Shown here: positions 8,465 through 16,838 of the stretch, piece by piece
Numbering within the stretch: position 1 is the first letter of the stretch
How the letters are laid out: every line of letters starts with the position of its first letter
Origin: Nocardioides sp. QY071
GTDB lineage: Bacteria > Actinomycetota > Actinomycetes > Propionibacteriales > Nocardioidaceae
DNA length: 64,000 nt
Assembly: GCF_029961765.1 (NCBI RefSeq)
Contig: NZ_CP124681.1
Location: 1,488,001 to 1,552,000, forward strand
Direction of reading: 5' to 3'
The notes under the pieces: generated by a model
What the model saw: only the letters and a program-made list of their open reading frames with translations
What the model was told of the DNA's origin: nothing
Database searches by the model: none
Translations under genes and position numbers: made by a program

Positions 8465-9184
8465 TCAGAGGATCGGCTCGGTCAGCTTGTGGTCGCTCTC
8501 GACGTAGCAGACCATGTGGTGGCCCACCTCGATGTCCTTCGGGTCCTCGATGATCGCGTTGTACTCGAGCCCCTCGACACCGCTGAGCTTCTCGGCGTCC
8601 TCGCTGCTCACCAGGGTCGCGCAGAACGTGCCCATGCTGCTCTTGATGGCCTCGAGGTTGTCCTCGGTGACCGTCGTCGTGGCCACGATCTCCGCGTCGT
8701 GCTTCTCGGTGCACTTCTTCTCGCGCATGAGAACGGTTCCGTCGTCCTTGGTCAGGTCGACGCACTGGCCGGCGGTTGCGTCGTCCAGGGAGACGAGCGA
8801 GTCGGCGAAGATGAACAGGGCGGCTCCCGCGACCGCGGATCCGATCGACATGAGCAGGCCGATCACGATGCCCGCCACGGCGAGCCCGCGGCCCTTGCGC
8901 TGCCCGCCCTTGGTGCGGGACAGGCCGACGAAGCCGAGGATGACCCCGAGCGGGGCGAGGCAGCACAGCAGGCTGGTCACCAGCGCGGCGATCGAGATCC
9001 CGTCCGTCTTCGGCGGCAGCGGGTCGGACCCGCCGGGGAAGGCGCCCGGGGCGCCGTACCCGCCACCGGCGCCCGACGCGCCGGCGTACGGCGGGGGCGG
9101 TGTCGGCTGGCCGTAGGGGTTCTGGCCCTGGGGGCCCTGGCCGTACGGGTTCGGCGGCGGGTTCTGGCCGTAGGGGTCGCTCAC
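8465..9184 (-). CDS. DUF4190-like two-TM protein, paralogue of the adjacent gene
   Basis: 239 residues. The N-terminal 65 residues are low complexity (repeated NPYGQ/GGYG/PPP elements), then a DUF4190 two-helix unit (about 75-130; CCLAPLGVILGFVGLSRTKGG) and an external domain with AGQCVDL, KKCTEKHDAE and HMVCYVE cysteines matching the positions in the neighbour. GTG at 9184 (MSDPYG) is chosen because the low-complexity domain begins there; a GTG three codons upstream is also possible. The role is unknown; such proteins often sit at cell poles or septa in actinobacteria, but nothing in the sequence proves that here. Confidence 0.72.
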   Translation of the reverse strand: MSDPYGQNPPPNPYGQGPQGQNPYGQPTPPPPYAGASGAGGGYGAPGAFPGGSDPLPPKTDGISIAALVTSLLCCLAPLGVILGFVGLSRTKGGQRKGRGLAVAGIVIGLLMSIGSAVAGAALFIFADSLVSLDDATAGQCVDLTKDDGTVLMREKKCTEKHDAEIVATTTVTEDNLEAIKSSMGTFCATLVSSEDAEKLSGVEGLEYNAIIEDPKDIEVGHHMVCYVESDHKLTEPIL

Positions 9185-9236
9185 CGGCGACACCCTAGTG
9201 GCCGTTCGTGACCGAGGTGGCCGAATGCGGCTGAGG

Positions 9237-9242
9237 TACTGT
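9237..9242 (+). promoter_or_regulatory. TACTGT -10 box for the tail-protein/GT2 transcription unit
   Basis: TACTGT fits TANNNT and lies 38 nt before the ATG at 9281, leaving a leader of about 30 nt with a purine-rich ribosome site (GAGGACGAGG) directly before the ATG. No convincing -35 was seen. Confidence 0.35.
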
Positions 9243-9280
9243 TCTGCGCGCACCCAGCCGACCCTTTGGTGAGGACGAGG

Positions 9281-9562
9281 ATGACCGACCAGCAGTCGCC
9301 GGAAGCCTGGCGCGATCGCGTGTTCGCGGCCGACGAGGAGCTGCTCTCCCGCTACGCGGAGCTGGTCGCGATCGACAACGTGATCGGTCTCGAGGCCGCC
9401 GTGGCGCGCCTCGAGCACGACCTCAAGAAGGCGCGGGCGCGCACCAAGGAGCTGCAGGCCCTCGTCCGCGCACGCGACGAGGAGATCGCGGCGCTCCACG
9501 CCTCGCGCACCTGGCGGGTCGGGCGCGCGTTCGTGGGCCCGCTCTCGAGGCTGCGGGGATGA
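9281..9562 (+). CDS. Coiled-coil tail protein coupled to GT2 glycosyltransferase
   Basis: 93 residues, mostly charged heptads (about 20-70), ending in the motif SRTWRVGRAFVGPLSRLRG. The whole protein is clearly related to residues about 247-331 of the methyltransferase at 12964 (shared: AID-V-GLEA-VAR-E--LK, and SRTWRVGR near the C-terminus). Both copies directly precede and overlap (ATGA) a GT2 gene. The SRTWRVG ending is known as a C-terminal signature on many glycosyltransferase-associated proteins, probably for membrane or complex attachment (family knowledge, no proven role). ATG at 9281 is chosen over the upstream in-frame GTG because of its GAGG ribosome site. Confidence 0.75.
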   Translation: MTDQQSPEAWRDRVFAADEELLSRYAELVAIDNVIGLEAAVARLEHDLKKARARTKELQALVRARDEEIAALHASRTWRVGRAFVGPLSRLRG

Positions 9563-11181
9563 CGGCGGCACCCCTCTTCTCCGTCGTCACCCCGGTCCAC
9601 GACCCGCCTCCCGACGTCCTCGTCGCCGCCGTCGAGTCGGTCCTCGCCCAGACGTACGCCGATTGGGAGCTGGTCATGGTCGACGACGCGTCCACCGACC
9701 CCGAGGTACGCCGGACGCTGCGTGCCCAGGCGGCCCGCGACCCGCGGATCAAGCTGGTCGAGCGTGCCACCAACGGACACATCGTCGCTGCGTCGAACGA
9801 CGGGATCGCCGCTGCCACGGGCACGTTCATCGCCTTCCTCGACCACGACGACCTGCTCGCTCCCGACGCCCTGGCTGCCAACGCACGCCAGGTCGCCGAG
9901 CATGACGACGTCGACTACCTCTACTCCGACGAGGACCGGATCCGCGAGGACGGCCGGTTCGCCGACACCTTCCACAAGCCCGACTGGTCGCCGGAGCGGC
10001 TGCGCAGCCAGAACTACTGCAACCACCTCTCCGTGTTCCGAGCCTCCCTCGTCCGCGAGCTGGGCGGCCTGCGGGAGGGCTTCGAGGGCGCCCAGGACCA
10101 CGACCTGGTCCTCCGGGTCACCGAGCGGGCTCGTCGCATCGTCCACATCCCGGAGGTCCTCTACCACTGGCGCATGCTGGCCGGCTCGGCAGCCGGCGAC
10201 GGCGGGGCGAAGCCGTACGCGCTGGACGCGGGACGACGTGCGATCCAGGACCACCTGTCGCGGGTCGGGATCGACGGCACCGTCGAGCTCGTCGGCCCCG
10301 GTCGCTACCACACGCGGCGCGTGCTGCCGCCGGAGCGCCGGGTCAGCATCGTCATCCCCACCCGCGGCTCGGCCACGCTGCTGTGGGGGCGGCGTACGAC
10401 GCTGGTCACGCGTGCGGTGCGATCGGCGCTCGCCGCCACCGAGCACGCCAACCTCGAGGTCGTCGTCGTCTACGACACCGACACCCCTGAGGCGGTCCTC
10501 GGCGAGCTCTACGACATCGTGGGGGAGCGCCTCGTCCTCGTCCCCTTCGACGAGCCGTTCAACTACAGCAAGAAGGTCAACCTGGGCGTGCTGGCCTCGA
10601 CCGGTGATCGCCTGCTCATCCTCAACGACGACGTCGAGGTCCGCAGCGAGCAGTGGCTCGAGGAGCTCCTCGCCCCCCTCGAGCAGCCCGACGTCGGGAT
10701 GACCGGTGCCCGCCTGCTCTACTCGAGCACCGCGATCCAGCATGTCGGCCTGGCCTACTCGTACGGCCGGTACCGCCACGCCTATCGCAGGTCGCCCGGG
10801 GACGTGCAGGGCGGCTGGGGCAAGACGGCGGTGGTCGACCGCGAGGTCAGCGGGGTGACCGGCGCCTGCGTCGGCATCCGCCGCGAGGTCTACTTCGAGG
10901 TCGGTGGGCACACCGAGCAGCTCCGCGAGGACTTCAACGACGTCGACTTCGGCTACAAGCTCTCCGCGGCCGGCTACCGGATCCTCGTCCTGGCCCATTG
11001 CGAGCTGTTCCACTTCGAGTCCCAGACCCGTGAGGCGATCCCGGACCCCGATGACACCCGGTTCCTGCGCGGGCGCTGGGGCATCCCGTGGCGCGATCGC
11101 TACACCCCGGTCTACCCCAACCTGCCACGTCCCGAGGACCGCGACCTCCCGCTGAAGCGCGAGGCACGTCGAGGCCGGTGA
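9559..11181 (+). CDS. Two-domain GT2 glycosyltransferase, both domains intact
   Basis: 540 residues made of two GT-A (GT2) domains. Domain 1 (about 5-240) has VDDAST for nucleotide binding and the DxD-type motif LDHDD (residues 95-98) plus the acceptor-site QDHDLVLRV. Domain 2 (about 255-500) has VVVYDTDT and LNDDVE (356-360), then GVTGACVGIRRE and FNDVDFGYK. Both metal-binding sites look complete, so this member could transfer two sugars. It starts with an ATGA overlap with the coiled-coil protein. It is the only one of three tandem paralogues (others at 11289 and 13956) with both sites intact. Likely cytoplasmic-face assembly of a surface polysaccharide; donor and acceptor cannot be read from sequence. 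Confidence 0.9.
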   Translation: MTAAPLFSVVTPVHDPPPDVLVAAVESVLAQTYADWELVMVDDASTDPEVRRTLRAQAARDPRIKLVERATNGHIVAASNDGIAAATGTFIAFLDHDDLLAPDALAANARQVAEHDDVDYLYSDEDRIREDGRFADTFHKPDWSPERLRSQNYCNHLSVFRASLVRELGGLREGFEGAQDHDLVLRVTERARRIVHIPEVLYHWRMLAGSAAGDGGAKPYALDAGRRAIQDHLSRVGIDGTVELVGPGRYHTRRVLPPERRVSIVIPTRGSATLLWGRRTTLVTRAVRSALAATEHANLEVVVVYDTDTPEAVLGELYDIVGERLVLVPFDEPFNYSKKVNLGVLASTGDRLLILNDDVEVRSEQWLEELLAPLEQPDVGMTGARLLYSSTAIQHVGLAYSYGRYRHAYRRSPGDVQGGWGKTAVVDREVSGVTGACVGIRREVYFEVGGHTEQLREDFNDVDFGYKLSAAGYRILVLAHCELFHFESQTREAIPDPDDTRFLRGRWGIPWRDRYTPVYPNLPRPEDRDLPLKREARRGR

Positions 11182-11288
11182 TCGACGAGCGGTCGAGTAT
11201 GGTCGGCCCATGCCGAACGGCCGCACTCGCAGGATCTCGCCACGGACGACCGATCGCTGGTCCGCCTGTCGAGCAGTGGCACTCTGAC

Positions 11289-12878
11289 GTGGACCGCCGA
11301 CCTCTCTTCTCCATCGTCACGCCGGTCTACGCGCCGCCGCTCGACGTGCTGGAGGACACGATCAGGTCCGTGCTCGCACAGACCTTCGAGGACTGGGAGT
11401 TCATCCTCGTCGACGATCTGTCTCCCGACGAGGGCGTGCGCACGCTGCTGCGTCGCTACGCCGCGATGGACCCGCGGATCCGGGTCATCGAGCGCGAGAC
11501 GAACGGTCACATCGTCGCGGCGTCGAACGACGGGATCGCCGCGGCACGAGGGGAGTTCATCGCCCTCCTCGACCACGACGACCTCCTGGTCCCTGACGCA
11601 TTGCAGGCCAACGCCGACGTGCTGCGGGAGGACTCCGCGATCGACTACGTCTACTCCGACGAGGACAAGACGGCCGACGGGGTCACGTTCTACGACGAGT
11701 TCCTGAAGCCCGACTGGTCGCCGGAGCGCCTGCGGTCGCAGAACTACTGTTGCCACTTCTCCGTCCTGCGCACCAGCCTGGTCCGTGAGGTCGGCGGATT
11801 CCGGCAGGGCTACGACGGGTCGCAGGACCACGACCTGATCCTCCGGGTCACCGAACGGGCCCGAGCGATCCACCACATCCCCGCCATCCTCTACCACTGG
11901 CGGGTCATCCCCGGTTCCGCCGCGGGGGAGTTGGAGGCGAAGCCGTACGCCGTCGAGGCGGGCCGGCGAGCAGTGGCCGACCAGATGGAGCGGCTCGGCA
12001 TCCCCGCGACGGTCGAGGCCATCTGGCCCGGCATGTACCGCGTGGAGCGACCGCTCTCGGAGGACGTGTCGGTCAGCATCGTGATCACGACCGAGGGTGC
12101 GGACGGCCTGGTCCGTGGACGTCGCCGGGTGCACGTGGTCGAGGCCGTGCGCAGCGCGCTGGCTCGCACCGCGCACGAGAAGGTCGAGGTCGTCGTCGTG
12201 CACGCCGCCGCGATGCGCGAGTCCGTCGCGTCGCAGCTCGGCGAGGTCGCGGGGGACCGCCTGGTCCTGGTTCCGGTCGGCGAGCCGCTGCATCGGAGCC
12301 GTTGGACCAACTTCGGCGTCCTGGCGTCGACGGGCGACCGGATCGTCCTGCTCGACGAGCGTGTGGAGCTCACCAGCGACGCGTGGCTGGAGACCCTCGT
12401 GGCTCCGCTGGACGACACGACGGTCGGGATCACCGGCGCCAAGCTGCTCCACAGCGACGGCACCGTCGCGCATGCCGGCGTCGCAGGAGCACATGGGCAC
12501 TTCGGGGGCGTGTATCGATTCCGCCCCGGCGATGCGCCGGGTCGTTTCGGCGACCTGTGGGTCTCGCGCGAGGTGAGCGCCGTCGCCGGCGCCTGCCTGG
12601 CCGTGCGCCGAGAGACCTACCTCGCCGTCGGTGGCGCGACGGAGACGCTGCACGATCACCTGTACGACGTCGACCTCTGCCTGAAGGTGCGTGCCGCCGG
12701 GCACGAGGTCCTCTACGTCCCTGCGGCCGAGGGCCTCCACAACCCGCCGCTCGGCGAGGACCATGCCGTCGGCCAGGTCGCTCGCGGCCCGCTGCGGGCG
12801 AGGTGGGGAAGGCCCACGCGCGACGCCTACACCGACGTGCGCGAGGCCGATTGGGGCACCCTGCGGCAGCGGAGGTAG
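11289..12878 (+). CDS. Two-domain GT2 glycosyltransferase, second domain degenerate
   Basis: 529 residues, co-linear with the previous gene. Domain 1 keeps VDDLSPD and LDHDD (residues 95-98). In domain 2 the nucleotide-binding YDTDT is replaced by HAAAM, and the NDDVE motif is replaced by DERVE (356-360), so the second site probably does not bind metal-sugar nucleotide; the C-terminal acceptor region is also changed (NPPLGED instead of HFESQ). GTG at 11289 is chosen because it aligns with the paralogues' starts (PLFSIVTP within the first 12 residues). An in-frame ATG at 11199 would add 30 unlike residues. A 25-codon frame (ATG 11210, stop 11285-11287) ends one nt before the GTG and may be a leader. 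Confidence 0.85.
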   Translation: MDRRPLFSIVTPVYAPPLDVLEDTIRSVLAQTFEDWEFILVDDLSPDEGVRTLLRRYAAMDPRIRVIERETNGHIVAASNDGIAAARGEFIALLDHDDLLVPDALQANADVLREDSAIDYVYSDEDKTADGVTFYDEFLKPDWSPERLRSQNYCCHFSVLRTSLVREVGGFRQGYDGSQDHDLILRVTERARAIHHIPAILYHWRVIPGSAAGELEAKPYAVEAGRRAVADQMERLGIPATVEAIWPGMYRVERPLSEDVSVSIVITTEGADGLVRGRRRVHVVEAVRSALARTAHEKVEVVVVHAAAMRESVASQLGEVAGDRLVLVPVGEPLHRSRWTNFGVLASTGDRIVLLDERVELTSDAWLETLVAPLDDTTVGITGAKLLHSDGTVAHAGVAGAHGHFGGVYRFRPGDAPGRFGDLWVSREVSAVAGACLAVRRETYLAVGGATETLHDHLYDVDLCLKVRAAGHEVLYVPAAEGLHNPPLGEDHAVGQVARGPLRARWGRPTRDAYTDVREADWGTLRQRR

Positions 12879-12915
12879 GGCTGCCGCGGTCGCCGGGTTC
12901 AGGGGCTCGATCAAG

Positions 12916-12921
12916 TAGGGT
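12916..12921 (+). promoter_or_regulatory. TAGGGT -10 box upstream of the methyltransferase gene
   Basis: TAGGGT fits TANNNT and lies 42 nt before the ATG at 12964. The 85-bp gap between the genes has no other clear signal, and the ribosome site (ACGAAGACGGA) is weak. Confidence 0.3.
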
Positions 12922-12963
12922 TCCAGGCGTTCCCGCAACCCGAACGAAGACGGATCGACACCC

Positions 12964-13959
12964 ATGACTTCCGACAGCGATCAGGCCACCAGTCCCTCGA
13001 CCGGCTCGTCTGACTACGGCAGCAGTTACTACCGGGCGCACCTCGGTGGCAACGACGACTACCGGTGGGAGGACGACGAGTGGCGGGCGTTCTTCACCGG
13101 GGCTGCGCAGCGCATCGTCGGCCTCGTCGAGCCTCGGACCAGCCTCGACGTCGGGTGTGCCCGGGGACTCCTGGTCCAGGCGCTGGCGCAGGAGGGCGTC
13201 GACGCCAGGGGCGTCGACATCTCGGACCACGCCGTCGAGACCTCGCACCCGGACGTGCGGAACCGGCTGTCCGTGCAGTCGGCGACCGAGCCGCTCGGCG
13301 GACCCTACGACCTGATCACCTGCGTCGAGGTCGTCGAGCACATGTCGCCCGGCGACGCCCAGAAGGCGATCGACAACATTTGCGCGGCGACCGACACGAT
13401 CCTGTTCAGCTCGAGCCCCTCCGACTTCTACGAGGCGACGCACATCAACGTGCACCCGACCCAGGAGTGGGTGGCCTGGTTCGCGGAGCGTGGCTTCTAC
13501 CGGCGCCTCGACGCGGACGTCACCTTCCTGGCGCCGTGGGCGGTCCTGTTCGAGCGTGCCGACCTCAGCAAGCGGAGCATCGTCGAGCGCTACGAGTCGC
13601 GACTGGTCCCGGCCCTGATCGAGATCTCGGAGAAGACGAGCGCGCTGCTCGCGACGAGTCGGCGGCTCGCCGAGGTCGAGGACTCGGTCGGTGTGCGGCG
13701 CGTCGTCGACGATGCCGAGGTGCTCGCGCTCCACGCCGACCTCACTGCCATCGACCACGTGCTCGGACTGGAGGCGACCGTCGCCCGCCAGGAGCGGGAG
13801 CTGAAGAACCTGCGTCGTCGCCTCAAGGCCACGCGCGAGAAGCTCGACGACGCTCGTACGGCGACGGCGAAGTCGCGCGCCGAGGTCACGGCCGTGCGCT
13901 CGTCGAGGACCTGGCGGGTCGGTCGCTTCGTCACCGGCCTCGGCGGCCTTCGTCGATGA
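12964..13959 (+). CDS. SAM-dependent methyltransferase with C-terminal coiled-coil tail
   Basis: 331 residues. A class I methyltransferase domain covers about 15-200: motif I LDVGCARG (61-68), acidic VDIS after beta-2, and TCVEVVEHM as the post-motif. Residues 247-331 are a coiled coil ending in SRTWRVGRFVTGLGGLRR, homologous to the free-standing 93-residue protein at 9281. The gene overlaps the following GT2 by 4 nt (ATGA). Expected role: O-methylation of a sugar in the surface glycan, a modification often used to end chains; the substrate is unknown. The tail may tether it with the glycosyltransferases. Confidence 0.85.
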   Translation: MTSDSDQATSPSTGSSDYGSSYYRAHLGGNDDYRWEDDEWRAFFTGAAQRIVGLVEPRTSLDVGCARGLLVQALAQEGVDARGVDISDHAVETSHPDVRNRLSVQSATEPLGGPYDLITCVEVVEHMSPGDAQKAIDNICAATDTILFSSSPSDFYEATHINVHPTQEWVAWFAERGFYRRLDADVTFLAPWAVLFERADLSKRSIVERYESRLVPALIEISEKTSALLATSRRLAEVEDSVGVRRVVDDAEVLALHADLTAIDHVLGLEATVARQERELKNLRRRLKATREKLDDARTATAKSRAEVTAVRSSRTWRVGRFVTGLGGLRR

Positions 13960-15635
13960 CGGCTGACGCTCCGCTCTTCACCCTGGTCGTTCCGCTCACC
14001 GAGCCGCTGATCGACCCGCTCGTCGAGACGGTCGACGCGGTGCTGGCGCAGACCTTCGGGGACTGGGAGCTGATCCTGGTCGACAACGGCTCGACGAGTG
14101 CCGAGGTCAGCAGCGCCCTGCGCCGGCAGGCCGGCCGTGACAGCCGCATCCGCGTCCTGGCGCGGGCCGAGCGCGGCAACGTGGCCGAGGCCTCGAACGA
14201 CGGCCTCGATGCGGCGCAAGGGGAGTTCATCGCCTTCCTCGCCCCCGGCGGCCTGCTGACGCCCAACGCGCTGGCGGCCAACGCCAGGGCGATCGGGAAT
14301 GCCCACGACGTCGACTTCCTCTACTCCGACGAGACCCGGCGCACCCTGGACGGCGACGACGACATCATCAAGCCGGTGTGGTCGCCCGAGCGGCTGCGGG
14401 CGCAGAACTACTGCGGCCAGCTCGCCGTCCTGCGGACCGACCTGGTGCGCTCGGTCGGTCGGCTGCGGACCGACCTCGGCAGTTCCTGCGACCACGACCT
14501 GGTGCTCCGAGTCACCGAGCAGGCTCGGCGCATCGTCCACCTGCCCAAGATCCTGCACCGGTCGCGGATCGCGAGGCCGCGGCCCGACACATCGCCGGAG
14601 GCGCTCGCAACCGGGGCCCGCGTCGTGCAGGAGCACCTCGACCGTGTCGGCATCCGGGGTGTCGCCCACGCGGTGGGGGCCAACCACGTCCGCATCGTCC
14701 GCGACTTCCCCGCCGAGCGCACGGTGAGCGTGGTGATCCCGACGCGCGGTTCGTCCGCACAGGTCTGGGGCCGGCGTCGGGTCCTGGTCGTCGACGCGGT
14801 CCGCTCCGTCCTGGAGTTCGCCTACCACCCCCGGATGGAGATCGTCGTCGTCTACGACGTCGGCACCCCGGCGAGCGTGCTCGAGGAGCTCCGGCAGGTC
14901 GCGGGAGACCACCTCGTCCTGGTGCGCTTCGACGAGCCCTTCAACTACAGCCGCAAGATGAACCGCGGCGTCCTCGCCTCCACCGGCGAGCGCCTGATCC
15001 TGCTCAACGACGACGTCGAGGTCCGCAACCCCGGCTGGGTACGCGAGCTGCTGGCGCCGCTGGAGGAGCCCGGGGTCGGTGCGACCGGCGCCAAGCTGTA
15101 CTTCGAGGACACCAGCATCCAGCACGCCGGTCTGGCCTGGGTCAACCGGAACTGGGACCACCCCTACCGGCTGTTCCCCGGCGACACGGCGGGACGGGGG
15201 CGGATGAACGTCGTCAACCGCGAGGTCAGCGGAGTCACCGGCGCCTGTACCGGCATCCGGCGAGACACCTACTTCGAGGTCGGCGGCCTGACGGAGCAGC
15301 TTCCGCTGAACTTCAACGACGTCGACTTCTGCTACAAGATCACCGCCCGCGGCTACCGCATCCTCTACATGGCCCAGTGCGAGCTCTTCCACTTCGAGTC
15401 CCGCACCCGCGAGCGACGCGTGCACAAGTACGAACGTGACTTCATCGTGTCCAGGTGGGGCGGGCCGGACCGGGATCCCTACTCGCCCGACTACCCCGAG
15501 CAGCCACTCACTCCCGCCGATGCCCGCCGACGTGCCCACGAGCGCGAGGAGAAGGCCTGGGCCCGGACGCTGCGCGCGCGGCGCGCGGCGGCCCGTCGTA
15601 CCGGCGGGTCGCGGGCCGGGGACCGGCGGGCATGA
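13956..15635 (+). CDS. Two-domain GT2 glycosyltransferase, first domain degenerate
   Basis: 559 residues, third paralogue. In domain 1 the usual VDDxS has become VDNGS and LDHDD has become LAPGG (APGG at 96-99); the HW of the usual LYHWR is also lost (LHRSR), so this site is probably inactive. Domain 2 is intact: VVVYDVGT, LNDDVE (351-355), GVTGACTGIRRD and FNDVDFCYK. This is the mirror image of the previous paralogue, in which domain 2 has decayed. The C-terminus is a basic extension (about 525-559). The start overlaps the methyltransferase stop, and its own TGA overlaps the lhgO ATG. Confidence 0.88.
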   Translation: MTADAPLFTLVVPLTEPLIDPLVETVDAVLAQTFGDWELILVDNGSTSAEVSSALRRQAGRDSRIRVLARAERGNVAEASNDGLDAAQGEFIAFLAPGGLLTPNALAANARAIGNAHDVDFLYSDETRRTLDGDDDIIKPVWSPERLRAQNYCGQLAVLRTDLVRSVGRLRTDLGSSCDHDLVLRVTEQARRIVHLPKILHRSRIARPRPDTSPEALATGARVVQEHLDRVGIRGVAHAVGANHVRIVRDFPAERTVSVVIPTRGSSAQVWGRRRVLVVDAVRSVLEFAYHPRMEIVVVYDVGTPASVLEELRQVAGDHLVLVRFDEPFNYSRKMNRGVLASTGERLILLNDDVEVRNPGWVRELLAPLEEPGVGATGAKLYFEDTSIQHAGLAWVNRNWDHPYRLFPGDTAGRGRMNVVNREVSGVTGACTGIRRDTYFEVGGLTEQLPLNFNDVDFCYKITARGYRILYMAQCELFHFESRTRERRVHKYERDFIVSRWGGPDRDPYSPDYPEQPLTPADARRRAHEREEKAWARTLRARRAAARRTGGSRAGDRRA

Positions 15636-16834
15636 ACCGCTTCGACTACGTCGTCGTCGGTGGCGGCATCGTGGGCGCCGCGACCGCACGGGCGCTCACC
15701 GAGCGCTTCCCGGGGCGCAGCGTCCTGCTGCTGGACAAGGAGGACGGCTTCGGCCGCCACCAGACCGGCCACAACTCCGGCGTCATCCACTCCGGCATCT
15801 ACTACGCGCCGGGAAGCCTCAAGGCCGAGCTGTGCCGAGCCGGCGCCGCCGCGACCGAGCGCTTCGCCGAGGAGCACGGCGTCCCGTGGGACCGGATCGG
15901 CAAGCTGCTGGTCGCCACGACTCCGGCCGAGCTCGCCGGCATGCAGGCGCTCGCGGAGCGGGCCGAGGTCAACCAGATCCCCGCAGCGGTCCTCAGCGCC
16001 GCCGAGCTGCGCGAGCGCGAGCCCCACATCGTGGGCCTGGGCGCCCTGCACCTGACCACGACCGGCATCACCGACTACCGCCAGATCAACACGGCGCTCG
16101 CCGGCCTGGTCGAGAAGGCCGGCGGCACCCTGATGACGCGGACGGCGCTCACGGGCGTGCGCGAGACGGGCAGGGAGGTCGTGCTCTCCACGACCGCCGG
16201 TGAGGTGGTGGCCGACTACGTCGTCTACTGCGCCGGCATCCAGGCCGACCGGGTCGCCGCCATGGCGGGCATCGACGTCGACTTCGCGATGATTCCCTTC
16301 CGGGGCGAGTACTACGACGTCCGGCCCGAACGTGCGGACCTCGCGCGCACCCTGATCTACCCCATCCCCGACCCGGACCTGCCGTTCCTCGGCGTCCACC
16401 TGACCCCGACCGTCGACGGCGGGCTCAACGTCGGGCCGAACGCGGTGCTCGGGCTCGCCCGCGAGGGCTACCCCAAGTTCTCGTTCGACCGTCGCGACGC
16501 CGCCGACATCGTGAGGTTCCCGGGCATCTGGCACGTGGCGCGCAACAACGTCCGCACGGGCGCGCGGGAGATGTGGAACTCGGTGTCGAAGCGTGGCTAT
16601 CTCAAGCTGTGCCAGAAGTACTGCCCCGACCTGCGCCTCGAGGACCTCACGCCTCGCGAGGCCGGCATCCGGGCACAGGCCGTGATGCGGGACGGCTCCT
16701 TCGTCCACGACTTCCTGCTGCGCCAGACCGCGCGGGGCCTCCACGTCGTCAACGCGCCGTCGCCAGCCGCCACGTCGGCGCTGCCCATCGCCGACGAGAT
16801 CGTCCAGCGGGTCGCGCAGGCGCAGGGAGCCTGA
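15632..16834 (+). CDS. lhgO: L-2-hydroxyglutarate oxidase-like FAD enzyme
   Basis: 400 residues. The N-terminal FAD motif is VVGGGIVGAA (8-17), then RHQTGHNSGVIHSGIYY, characteristic of LhgO (DAO superfamily, PF01266), and a C-terminal PSPAATSALPIADEI for the FAD tail. The enzyme oxidises L-2-hydroxyglutarate to 2-oxoglutarate, passing electrons to the membrane quinone pool or oxygen. The ATG overlaps the TGA of the GT2 gene by 4 nt (ATGA), so it is expressed with the glycan genes, an unusual partner for a central-metabolism repair enzyme. It may act on another 2-hydroxyacid in sugar metabolism; this is a guess. Confidence 0.85.
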   Translation: MNRFDYVVVGGGIVGAATARALTERFPGRSVLLLDKEDGFGRHQTGHNSGVIHSGIYYAPGSLKAELCRAGAAATERFAEEHGVPWDRIGKLLVATTPAELAGMQALAERAEVNQIPAAVLSAAELREREPHIVGLGALHLTTTGITDYRQINTALAGLVEKAGGTLMTRTALTGVRETGREVVLSTTAGEVVADYVVYCAGIQADRVAAMAGIDVDFAMIPFRGEYYDVRPERADLARTLIYPIPDPDLPFLGVHLTPTVDGGLNVGPNAVLGLAREGYPKFSFDRRDAADIVRFPGIWHVARNNVRTGAREMWNSVSKRGYLKLCQKYCPDLRLEDLTPREAGIRAQAVMRDGSFVHDFLLRQTARGLHVVNAPSPAATSALPIADEIVQRVAQAQGA

Positions 16835-16838
16835 CGCC

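Noticed and set aside
11210..11287. 25-codon frame before the second GT2 considered as a regulatory leader peptide
   Set aside because: No run of rare or repeated codons and no attenuator hairpin; kept only as a remark on the start of the GT2 gene.
9352..12965. Long minus-strand frames opposite the GT2 genes
   Set aside because: Both (624 and 617 codons) mirror glycosyltransferase codons in the antisense frame, show no domain and overlap strongly supported genes.
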